DNA of 64,000 bases from NCBI RefSeq assembly GCF_032190615.1, contig NZ_JAVLAT010000001.1:2116501-2180500 (forward strand). Reading direction: 5' to 3'. Shown in pieces: positions 45,778-53,576 of the stretch; within the stretch, counting starts at the first letter, position 1, and each line of letters opens with the position of its first letter. The stretch is from Brucella pseudogrignonensis (GTDB lineage: Bacteria > Pseudomonadota > Alphaproteobacteria > Rhizobiales > Rhizobiaceae). The notes beneath the pieces are model-generated. The model was not told the DNA's origin. It searched no databases and saw only the letters and a program-made list of their open reading frames with translations. The position numbers were made by a program, and so were the translations under genes.

Positions 45778-46751
45778 TGGTTGCCATGACTTACCGCGAT
45801 GCGCTGCGTAAAGCGCTGGATGATGCCATGGCCGAGGACAACACCATCGTCGTGATCGGCGAGGAAGTGGGCCGTTATGGTGGTGCTTATGGTGTTACCA
45901 AAGACCTGATTGGTAAATATGGTGCTGATCGCCTGATCGACACGCCGATTTCCGAGCCAGCAATTATCGGAGCTGCTGTTGGTGCAGCTATGACTGGTCT
46001 TCGCCCGGTTGCTGAACTGATGTATATCGACTTTCTCGGCATGACCATGGATCAGCTTGCCAATCAGGCTGCCAAAATCCGTTATATGTTTGGCGGCCAG
46101 ATCGGTGTGCCAATGGTTCTGCGTACGCAGGGCGGCACCGGACGTTCGGCGGGTGCGCAGCATTCGCAGAGCCTGGAAGCATGGATCATGCATACGCCGG
46201 GCTTGCGGCTCGTAATGCCTGCGACTGTGCAGGACGCTTATCATCTGCTGCGACAGAGCCTGACCAAGCCTGATCCGGTGGTCTTTATCGAGCACAAGGC
46301 GCTATATACCCGCAAAGAAGAAGTCGATCTGGATGCTGAGCCACTGGCATGGGGTAAGGCAGCGGTGCGTCGTACTGGCAAAGATCTGGTCATCGTGACC
46401 TATTCGCGTCAGGTGCACTATGCGATGGATGCGGCTGAAAAGCTCGCTGCTAAGGGTATTGAAGCGACAGTCATCGATCTTCGCACACTCAACCCGCTCG
46501 ATTTTGACACCATTCGCGAATACGTAGAGCGTGTCGGCAAAGCCATGGTTGTCTCCGAAGGCGTTATGACAGCCGGTGTTGCAGCAGAGCTTTCAGCACG
46601 TATTACGGAAGAATGTTTCGACTATCTCGAACAGCCTGTCGTGCGCGTTGCAGGTGAAGATATCCCGATTTCGGTTTCGCAGGATCTCGAAGCTGGCAGC
46701 GTGCCAACGGCGGACTTGATCCGTTCGATCGCAGAGAGAATGCTGTCATGA
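45777..46751 (+). CDS. TPP-dependent dehydrogenase E1 beta subunit (AcoB-like)
   Basis: A 324-residue transketolase-type E1 beta subunit. VIGEEVGRYGGAYGVTKDL and DTPISEPAIIGAAVGAAMTGLRPV form the pyrimidine-binding part with the conserved catalytic Glu in SEPAI; GGTGRSAGAQHSQSLEAW and FIEHKALY are also standard. The start overlaps the E1 alpha stop by one base (TAATG), and it overlaps the E2 gene by four, so the complex is made from one message in matched amounts. Confidence 0.92.
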   Translation: MVAMTYRDALRKALDDAMAEDNTIVVIGEEVGRYGGAYGVTKDLIGKYGADRLIDTPISEPAIIGAAVGAAMTGLRPVAELMYIDFLGMTMDQLANQAAKIRYMFGGQIGVPMVLRTQGGTGRSAGAQHSQSLEAWIMHTPGLRLVMPATVQDAYHLLRQSLTKPDPVVFIEHKALYTRKEEVDLDAEPLAWGKAAVRRTGKDLVIVTYSRQVHYAMDAAEKLAAKGIEATVIDLRTLNPLDFDTIREYVERVGKAMVVSEGVMTAGVAAELSARITEECFDYLEQPVVRVAGEDIPISVSQDLEAGSVPTADLIRSIAERMLS

Positions 46752-48364
46752 CAGAACGTATTCTTAAAATGCCACGACTTGGTGAAACGATGGAAGAAGG
46801 CAAAATTGTCGGCTTCCTTGTGAACCCCGGTGACAGTTTCAAGCGCGGCGATTCCATAATTGAGATTGAAACAGATAAGACCGTAGCGGAGTTTCCTGCA
46901 CTCGGTGATGGCACGCTTCATGAGTGGATCGGGTCGATTGGGGATCATGTGGAGGTTGGTGCTGCCTTAGCGCGCATTGATATCGGCGATGGTCCTGACT
47001 GGACGGATGAGGGCGGCGAAAGCGCATCCTCTCCGGAAGAGCCGACTGCGCAGGCCCCCGCTAACGCAGTCGGTTCACCTGAAGGGTTTGTCGTGACCGA
47101 ACTTGATATGCCACGCCTTGGCGAGACAATGGAAGAAGGTCGCATCGTCCGCTGGTTGAAGGCCGTGGGTGATAGTTTCGAGCGTGGCGAAGCTATTCTC
47201 GAAATTGAAACGGATAAAACAGTCGCTGAATTTCCTGCGCTTGTGAGTGGCAAGCTAATCGAAATCCTGCGTCACGAAGGTGACATGGTGACGGTTGGCG
47301 ATGCAATTGCGCGGATTGAAGTGCTTGCGGGTTCTGTCGCTGTGAAGCCGAATGCACCGCTCGCTGAAACAGTGTTAGCCTCTGTTTCGCAAACCGTTTC
47401 TAACTCAGTAACACCAAGGCAAGCGAGCCACGGCCAACGGGTGCGTGCAACGCCTCTCGCACGTCGAATTGCTCGTGACAAAGGCATCGACATTAATCTC
47501 GTTTCAGGTACGGGTCGCAGGGGTCGTATTGAAAAAGAAGACGTGTTTGCAGCGTCAAGTGGCGTACGGCAAAGCGGCGACGTTCAATTTGTCGAGCTTG
47601 AAAATGGTCGCGTTGCCTATAGCGATCAGGGTTCGAAGACTGCTCCGACCTTCCTGTTTTTGCATGGATTTTCGGGGGATCGGACGACATGGAGCGGTAT
47701 AACTTCAGGTCTGCGCCGCGCAAATTTCCGCGTTATCGCTCCTGATCTTCCAGGGCACGGCCTTACAACAATTGAAGCAGGCAACGTCGCTGAATTGAGT
47801 GCTTTTCTACCCGCATTCCTAGACGCACTGTCCTTGAACAATGTTCATGTGGTCGCGCATTCGCTGGGAGCAATTGCAGCGACAGCTTTTGCCGCGAACC
47901 ATCCTGATCGTGTGTCAGGGCTTACGCTTATTGCGCCAGCTGGTCTTGGTTCAGAAATCGATGCAAGTTTCATTTCCGGCATGGCGAATGCCACGACAGC
48001 TGGTGAAGTGTCGCATCTGCTCAGGCGCGTTGCGGCCAAACCTTTTGAGCTTTCGCCCGAACTGGCGGCCGACTTTGCGAGCACAATGAGCAAAGGCCGT
48101 CTCAAGGCACTTGCGGAAACGATTGTCGGATCATTAGGGCAGCGCATCGATGTTATCGCATCACTGGATAAGCTTTTGCGCTCAATGTCCGTAAGAGTTC
48201 TTGTTGGTCTTCAAGACCGCATCATCCCGTGGCAGCAGGTGACATCGTTGCCACCGTCAGCGAGTGTCCACTTCTTCGCTCAATCCGGCCATATGCCGCA
48301 ATGGGATCAAACGAAAGATGTGCTGGATCTCATTTTGAGCTCTACAGGAGAGGCTGATGACTGA
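46748..48364 (+). CDS. two-lipoyl-domain E2-like protein with C-terminal alpha/beta hydrolase (AcoC-like)
   Basis: A 538-residue modular protein. Two near-identical lipoyl domains (about 5-78 and 117-191) carry the lipoylation lysines Lys44 and Lys157 in EIETDKTVAEFP. A peripheral-subunit-binding domain follows (about 231-268, TPLARRIARDKGIDI). The rest (about 280-530) is an alpha/beta hydrolase with Ser372 in AHSLG, Asp490 in GLQDRIIP and His515 in SGHMPQ, in place of the usual acyltransferase. Such AcoC-type proteins occur in acetoin dehydrogenases, usually with one lipoyl domain. What the hydrolase does to the acyl group is not established. Confidence 0.9.
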   Translation: MTERILKMPRLGETMEEGKIVGFLVNPGDSFKRGDSIIEIETDKTVAEFPALGDGTLHEWIGSIGDHVEVGAALARIDIGDGPDWTDEGGESASSPEEPTAQAPANAVGSPEGFVVTELDMPRLGETMEEGRIVRWLKAVGDSFERGEAILEIETDKTVAEFPALVSGKLIEILRHEGDMVTVGDAIARIEVLAGSVAVKPNAPLAETVLASVSQTVSNSVTPRQASHGQRVRATPLARRIARDKGIDINLVSGTGRRGRIEKEDVFAASSGVRQSGDVQFVELENGRVAYSDQGSKTAPTFLFLHGFSGDRTTWSGITSGLRRANFRVIAPDLPGHGLTTIEAGNVAELSAFLPAFLDALSLNNVHVVAHSLGAIAATAFAANHPDRVSGLTLIAPAGLGSEIDASFISGMANATTAGEVSHLLRRVAAKPFELSPELAADFASTMSKGRLKALAETIVGSLGQRIDVIASLDKLLRSMSVRVLVGLQDRIIPWQQVTSLPPSASVHFFAQSGHMPQWDQTKDVLDLILSSTGEADD

Positions 48365-48692
48365 TGTAAAAGTAAAGCTCAAAGAAGCTCAATCACGGCT
48401 TGGTGTTTTTGCCAAGGCAACGCCCGAACTCATGTCAGGCTTTGCCAAGGTCAGCAAGACAGCAACTGCTGCGGGTCGTTTCTCCTCCGCTCAACGTGAG
48501 TTGATTGCGGTGAGCATTGCTGTCGCCAAAGGGTGCGAGGACTGCATTCTATATCATGTCGATGCCGCTATCCGCCATGGTGCAACAGAAGTGGAACTGC
48601 TCGAAGCATTGGAAGTAGCTGTCGAAATGGGAGGCGGTCCAGCAGTTATGTATGCGGGCAAAGCACTCGAGGCATTTCGCAATTTGAGTTGA
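48357..48692 (+). CDS. AhpD/carboxymuconolactone decarboxylase-family CxxC protein
   Basis: A 111-residue helical protein with the AhpD redox motif Cys60-Glu-Asp-Cys63-Ile-Leu-Tyr-His67, and Glu48 twelve residues before Cys60. This spacing equals that of the AhpD active site (Glu118, Cys130, Cys133, His137 in M. tuberculosis). AhpD takes electrons from a lipoylated E2. The gene overlaps the E2 gene by eight bases, so a link with the lipoyl domains is plausible; a decarboxylase role is less likely with this motif. Confidence 0.85.
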   Translation: MTDVKVKLKEAQSRLGVFAKATPELMSGFAKVSKTATAAGRFSSAQRELIAVSIAVAKGCEDCILYHVDAAIRHGATEVELLEALEVAVEMGGGPAVMYAGKALEAFRNLS

Positions 48693-48748
48693 GTTTAGGG
48701 CAAAGCAAAGGTTGGAGGCGCCTTTGCATTTGCTTCGGGAGGAATTGA

Positions 48749-50242
48749 ATGGCTTATTTTCTCACCGCCGACGGAGGCACGGAAAGTATCCGCGCGCGGA
48801 TTTACGATTTGTCGGGCGTGTGCCTTGCCAGTGCTGCAGTCCCATATGAAACCAAGTTTTCCAGCGGTGCACGAGCTGAACAAAATCCAGAAGATTGGTG
48901 GAGTTCCTTCGTTCATGCCGCACGCAAAGCGATATCAGAATCCGCAGTTGATCCGGCGGCGATTGAAGCGATAACGCTTGCCACAACAAGCTGCACGGTT
49001 GTTGCGCTCGACGCTGATGGAAAGCCTCTGCGCCCATCGATTATCTGGATGGACGTTCGAGCTAGTTCGGAAGCGGAATCTGTATTGGCGACGGGCGATC
49101 AGGCGCTCAAAGCCAATGGCGGTGGCCAAGGGCCTGTCTCGGCGGAATGGATGATCCCCAAGGCACTCTGGATTGCACGCAATGAGCCGGAGATTTTCGC
49201 GAAGGCCGAAACGATCTGCGAGTATCAGGATTTTATGACTTTGCGCCTGACTGGCGAAAAAGCAGCAAGTCTCAACAACGCGTCGCTGCGCTGGCATTAC
49301 TCGACTGATCGTGGCGGTTTCCCCACGACGATGCTGCAAAAACTGGGGCTCGAAACCTTAATGCATAAATGGCCATCGCGCGTGGTCGCGCCGGGCGAGG
49401 TAGTTGGTACGCTTTGTGCATCTGCCGCCTCCGAACTTGGTCTCAGCCAGAAGGTGAAACTGGTTCAGGGTGGGGCTGATGCACTGATTGGCATGATCGG
49501 CCTTGGTGTTGCCAAACCCGGTCAGCTTGCTCTCATAACCGGGTCGTCGCATCTGCAGTTTGGTGTTTCGGACAAACCACTCCATGCCCCCGGTATTTGG
49601 GGTAGTTATCCGGATATGCTCTATCCGGGGCGCTACGTGATCGAGGGTGGCCAAACATCAACCGGTTCGATTATCGCATGGCTGGGCCGCATGATGAACG
49701 GTACAATGAATATGGAAGAATTGAACCGTAAGGCTGCGGCTCTTGAGCCGGGGGCGGACGGACTTCTGGTGCAAGACCATTTTCAGGGCAATCGCACGCC
49801 TTATACTGATGCCCTGTCGCGTGGGGCAATTGTCGGTCTGACACTTGCACATGAGCCGCATCATATTTTTCGGGCGATTATGGAGGGCATCAGTTTTGGT
49901 ACTCGCGCTATTCTCGATGCCATGGCAGATGCTGGTTATCGCGGACAGGAAATCACCGTTGGCGGCGGAGCAAGTGCCTCTCCGCTCTGGTTGCAGATAC
50001 ATGCTGATACGGCTGGCTTGCCTGTTTGTGTGCCGCAGTCACGCGACGCGCCATCGATGGGGGCTGCGGTTCTGGCGGCCCATGGTGCGGGATATTTCGC
50101 CACTATCGATGACGGAATCACCGCGATGGTGAAGCCCGGAACGCGTATAGAACCGCGTCCGCGCGAAGCAGCGATCTATAACGAGATTTACCAGCAGTAT
50201 CGCGCTTTGTATCCGGCGTTGAAATCTGTTCACGCGGCCTGA
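48749..50242 (+). CDS. FGGY-family carbohydrate kinase
   Basis: A 497-residue sugar kinase with two ribonuclease-H-like domains. N-terminal ATP-binding segment LTADGGTESIRARIYD, the IIWMDVRA substrate loop near 95, and the GGADALIG and EGGQTSTGS segments near 235 and 300 match pentulose/ribulose-type kinases. Near the end GGGASASPLWLQIHADTAGLPV is the FGGY C-terminal signature. It should phosphorylate the imported ketose or polyol. The start follows a GGAGG site. Confidence 0.9.
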   Translation: MAYFLTADGGTESIRARIYDLSGVCLASAAVPYETKFSSGARAEQNPEDWWSSFVHAARKAISESAVDPAAIEAITLATTSCTVVALDADGKPLRPSIIWMDVRASSEAESVLATGDQALKANGGGQGPVSAEWMIPKALWIARNEPEIFAKAETICEYQDFMTLRLTGEKAASLNNASLRWHYSTDRGGFPTTMLQKLGLETLMHKWPSRVVAPGEVVGTLCASAASELGLSQKVKLVQGGADALIGMIGLGVAKPGQLALITGSSHLQFGVSDKPLHAPGIWGSYPDMLYPGRYVIEGGQTSTGSIIAWLGRMMNGTMNMEELNRKAAALEPGADGLLVQDHFQGNRTPYTDALSRGAIVGLTLAHEPHHIFRAIMEGISFGTRAILDAMADAGYRGQEITVGGGASASPLWLQIHADTAGLPVCVPQSRDAPSMGAAVLAAHGAGYFATIDDGITAMVKPGTRIEPRPREAAIYNEIYQQYRALYPALKSVHAA

Positions 50243-50262
50243 AATCAATTGGGGAGAGACCA

Positions 50263-51033
50263 TTGCTCAAGGATTTCGAACTTACAGATAAGCTCGCAGT
50301 CATTACCGGTGGAGCCAAAGGCATAGGCCGCGCTATTGCGCAGTTGTTCGTTGAAGCGGGAGCAACTGTTGTCATAACTGATCGTGATGAAGCGGTAAGT
50401 AAGGCGGCTGTTGCAGAGCTCAACACGTTAAGAGCTGCCTCGGCTAGTCTTTATATCCTTGATGTAACGGACAAGGATGCAGTCGAACGCGCCGCAGAAG
50501 CTATTTTCCGCCAAAATGGTTGTCCGCTTATATTGGTGAATAATGCGGGCATTGTCAAAAATGCCCCGGTCGCGGAAACTGAGGAAGCTGACTGGCGAGC
50601 CGTAATCGATGTCAACTTAAATGGCGTATTCTTCTGTGCGCAGGCGTTCGGAAAGCGTATGGCTGCATCTGGCCGTGGTGCGATCGTCAATATTTCATCC
50701 ATGTGCGGTGAGATCGTTGTCTATCCGCAGCCACAGGTCGCGTACAATGCTGCTAAGGCAGGTGTCAATCTCATCACCAAATCGCTTGCAGTCGAATGGG
50801 CAAAGCAGGGCGTGCGCGTAAATGCGGTCGCACCTGGCTATACTGCGACTGAACTCACTCTTGCAGGTCGAAGCAATGAAGAGTGGTTTTCGAAATGGCT
50901 GGCCATGACACCTCAGGGACGGCTGGGTGAACCGCGTGAAATCGCAAATGCCGTTCTGTTTCTCGCATCCGATGCGGCGAGCTTCATAACCGGTACTGTG
51001 CTTGTCGTAGATGGTGGCTACACCGCGCTATAA
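50263..51033 (+). CDS. SDR-family oxidoreductase (first of two)
   Basis: A 256-residue classical short-chain dehydrogenase: cofactor motif TGGAKGIG (about 15-22), NNAG motif near 91, catalytic Ser in ISSMCG and Tyr-x3-Lys in AYNAAKAG. Similar enzymes oxidise sugar alcohols or reduce keto sugars; Asp after the second strand (ITDRDE) favours NAD. The start is TTG 50263 after GGGGAGAG, 20 bases past the kinase stop. Confidence 0.9.
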   Translation: MLKDFELTDKLAVITGGAKGIGRAIAQLFVEAGATVVITDRDEAVSKAAVAELNTLRAASASLYILDVTDKDAVERAAEAIFRQNGCPLILVNNAGIVKNAPVAETEEADWRAVIDVNLNGVFFCAQAFGKRMAASGRGAIVNISSMCGEIVVYPQPQVAYNAAKAGVNLITKSLAVEWAKQGVRVNAVAPGYTATELTLAGRSNEEWFSKWLAMTPQGRLGEPREIANAVLFLASDAASFITGTVLVVDGGYTAL

Positions 51034-51046
51034 TTTGGAGGACAAA

Positions 51047-51802
51047 ATGACCGAACAGACAAAAATAGCGCTTGTCACGGGCGCCAGTCGCGGGATTGGA
51101 CGAGCCATTGCGATTGGCATGGCAAAGCGTGGCTTCGAGGTGGCTATCAATGATATTGAACGTCAGAAAGACGCATTGGAAGAGGTTGCGGGCGAAATCG
51201 GAGCATTGGGTCAACGCGTGCTTGCGGTCTATGCCGATGTCAGCAACAAAGCCGATGTTGAAGCAATGGTTTCTAAAACCATCGACATCTTTGGCCGGAT
51301 TGATGCAGTCGTAAACAATGCGGGTATTTTGATCGCCAGCGATGTTGAGCATTTAAAAGAAGAACATTGGGACAGTGTGCTTGATATTAACGCCAAGGGC
51401 ACATTTCTTGTTATTCAGGCTGTGCTGCCACAAATGAAGAAGCAGCGCTATGGTCGCATTGTGAATATAGCCTCCATCGGTGGCAAGCATGGCGCACCGG
51501 AACAGGCGCATTATTCTGCATCAAAAGCCGCAGTCATGGGCTTTACGCGTGTACTTGCACAAGAGGTTGGAACCTTCGGAATTACGGCCAATTGTATTTG
51601 CCCCGGAATTATTCTGACTGATATGGGCCGCGTTAATCTTGATGATGTGACGGTGCGTGAAGCTTGGCAAGAGAAGACCGCAATGCGTCGCATCGGTGAT
51701 CCAGAAGACGTTGTTGGCCCAGTGGCATTTCTTGCATCCGACGATGCAGCTTTTGTTACCGGGCAAAGCCTTAATGTCGATGGCGGTATTGTTTTGAGTT
51801 AA
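51047..51802 (+). CDS. SDR-family oxidoreductase (second of two)
   Basis: A 251-residue classical SDR: TGASRGIG near 11-18, NNAG near 89, Ser in IASIGG and Tyr-x3-Lys in HYSASKAA. The acidic residue in INDIERQ again suggests NAD use. ATG 51047 lies after TTTGGAGGAC, 13 bases past the first SDR, and is chosen over the earlier ATG-less frame start at 51011. The two SDRs are not near-duplicates and probably act on different steps. Confidence 0.9.
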   Translation: MTEQTKIALVTGASRGIGRAIAIGMAKRGFEVAINDIERQKDALEEVAGEIGALGQRVLAVYADVSNKADVEAMVSKTIDIFGRIDAVVNNAGILIASDVEHLKEEHWDSVLDINAKGTFLVIQAVLPQMKKQRYGRIVNIASIGGKHGAPEQAHYSASKAAVMGFTRVLAQEVGTFGITANCICPGIILTDMGRVNLDDVTVREAWQEKTAMRRIGDPEDVVGPVAFLASDDAAFVTGQSLNVDGGIVLS

Positions 51803-51846
51803 GCGCATTGTCGACCAATGCGTTCGCAAATGCGCGTAAATAATGC

Positions 51847-51872
51847 ATATGGTAAATCGACATTTACCATAT
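51847..51872. repeat. 22-26 base palindrome downstream of the sugar cluster
   Basis: ATATGGTAAAT and ATTTACCATAT form 11-bp perfect arms around CGAC. No T-run follows, so it looks more like an operator or a weak hairpin than a standard terminator. Confidence 0.6.
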
Positions 51873-52095
51873 TTGAGGTGTTGCATAACGCATAGCTTGT
51901 CACAAAAGAGGCCTCTGCTGACTGTTTTTCTTCGGCACAAGTCTGGAGGAGCTCATGTTCGTACGGCGATTGCGTTTGTATTTCTGCAAGTTTCAGAACC
52001 AGAAATGCGGCCGACTAAGCAGATCGGGAAAAATCAACTTCCGTGCCCAGTGGATCATGTCGAATGCGTCTGCAATCGACATCAATGGAAACTCT

Positions 52096-52512
52096 TTATC
52101 TGTTTGTTAGGCCTATTTCCGCTTCAGCATTTCTCCGCTCGGAGGAGCGTGTGGTAAAAAACTCAATTATCAGGTCGGTTGTCAGCCTGGTCGCTTGGTC
52201 AAAAGAACCAATGATATCAGCAAGCCACTCATTAGGCCGTGCATCGTCCGTTCCATTTAAGTGGAAAAATAGGGTAGGGCTTCCTTCTTGAGACCAAAGC
52301 CCTGTTTTAATATGCCGCCCTGACAGATGTACGTAAGCCGAAGCTGCCTGATAAGCTTCTGACAAGTCTAGAAATTTTTCGTTTAATTTCTGATGAAGGA
52401 ATGCTTCGCTTAGAGGCTCGCCCGTGCACGCCTTAAGCTTACGATAACTCGTGTCAGTCATTAACAAAGTGCCGACAGTTTCGCTATCACCATGCTGAGA
52501 ATTGACTGCCAA
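52096..52512 (-). pseudogene. hypothetical protein, probably a C-terminal fragment
   Basis: A frame of 138 codons from TTG 52512, or 121 from an internal ATG. It has some protein-like character (KLNEKFLDLSEAYQAASAYVHLSGRHI; a Trp/Asp-rich middle), but there is no good ribosome site and no promoter-proximal start. It ends close to the tRNA-Val gene on the same strand and looks like the surviving end of a larger gene. Function unknown. Confidence 0.4.
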
Positions 52513-52636
52513 TCGTCGGGTAGGGAGGTCTATCTACAGTACGAAGCTCTTATCTGCTATACTAGAGATATAAACACAGAGATGATACACATTTTTATAT
52601 ATGCATCTTGTAAAACAATAATTTCATTAAGAAAAA

Positions 52637-52712
<76 letters not shown>

Positions 52713-53128
52713 GGCTAACTTGTCAGCCGCTGTGAGAGCCGTTTAGGCTGTTCGTTTGGATAGTGCAAGCGTAAAAATTAGAAAAATGCATTTTTTTAAT
52801 TCTCCGGCTAAAAAATATGGGCTCTCTGGGGATAAGTCCTATGAAAGCTATAATTCGGTGCGCCTAAAATGAGGTGACCCGTGGGTAACGTCAAAAATGC
52901 GATTCCTTTTTCTTTTTAATTTGAATGCCTTCCGATTGAATGAGGCGCGTTTAGGGTGAGTTCCCATATATAAAAGCGCGTAAAATCGGCTCTTTTAGAA
53001 GAAAATTATAATTCTTCTTTTTTCTTCAGATCACTCGCTTGACAGTGGTGAGAGAACACCTTAAACGACCGCTCACACCGAACGGAAACGCCGGTGACTA
53101 CCCAGCCAAATGGCTGAAAATGAAATGC
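52713..53128. other. intergenic region between the two tRNA genes
   Basis: A 416-base AT-rich gap between divergent tRNA genes. It should hold both tRNA promoters. I see no protein gene or repeat. Confidence 0.5.
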
Positions 53129-53205
53129 GCGGGTGTAGCTCAGTTGGTTAGAGTGCCGGCCTGTCACGCCGGAGGTCGCGGGTTCGAGCCCCGTCACTCG
53201 CGCCA
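53129..53205 (+). tRNA. tRNA-Asp (anticodon GUC)
   Basis: Full cloverleaf: acceptor GCGGGTG/CACTCGC with one G-T pair, D-arm GCTCAGTTGGTTAGAGT, anticodon stem GCCGG/CCGGA region with anticodon GTC in CCTGTCACG, T-arm GCGGGTTCGAGCCCCGT, discriminator G and encoded CCA. Confidence 0.97.
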
Positions 53206-53250
53206 TTTTCATTCAGAAAACAAATCTTAAATTTCTGAATGAAAATGGCG
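53201..53250. repeat. 19-bp perfect inverted repeat at the tRNA-Asp 3' end
   Basis: The left arm 53201-53219 begins in the last five bases of the tRNA (CGCCA) and runs into TTTTCATTCAGAAA; the right arm 53232-53250 is its exact inverse, with a 12-base spacer. It may form a terminator-like hairpin for the tRNA or be a trace of recombination. Confidence 0.8.
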
Positions 53251-53480
53251 AATCTCGCGAATTTATTTCATCTCGATATACAAATGATTTCTGATGTGGC
53301 CTGCTGCTTGAAAAGCAGCGCTTATACGTCGGGCATCTTTAATGGGTGCGCGATTAAAGCTTGTCGTTGAAACGTGTGAATCGCTTTTCCGATAACGGCA
53401 TGCGTGAAAAGAGTTAGAACAGATGCTGTGGCGCTTAATAAGCTCGCTCTCAGCTTCATCGTCGCTTGTGTGGGGCAGGG

Positions 53481-53576
53481 CTATTTTGTTTTCCGCTTCC
53501 AGGAAAGATAAGCTACAGAGAATATCCCGGCCAAAACAACTAAAATGTCGCCGCAGGTGAGCAAATATGTGCTCAT
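53481..53576 (-). CDS. possible 31-residue single-pass membrane protein
   Basis: ATG 53576 is preceded by a near-ideal AGGAGG site five bases upstream. The product starts MSTYLLTCGD, has one hydrophobic helix (about residues 11-25) and ends in the basic tail SWKRKTK, which gives a clear N-out/C-in orientation. No family recognised. It could be a small subunit or regulator of a membrane complex, or a chance frame; the strong ribosome site and charge pattern argue for a real gene. Confidence 0.5.
   Translation of the reverse strand: MSTYLLTCGDILVVLAGIFSVAYLSWKRKTK

Noticed and set aside
51843..52157. 104-codon frame after the second SDR gene
   Set aside because: Composition is Cys/His/Arg-rich and irregular, with no ribosome site; it also overlaps the fragment on the other strand.
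53006..53230. Frames containing GLEPATSGVTGRHSNQLSYT and VAQLVRVPACHAGGRGFEP on either strand
   Set aside because: Both are translations of the tRNA-Asp gene and not proteins.
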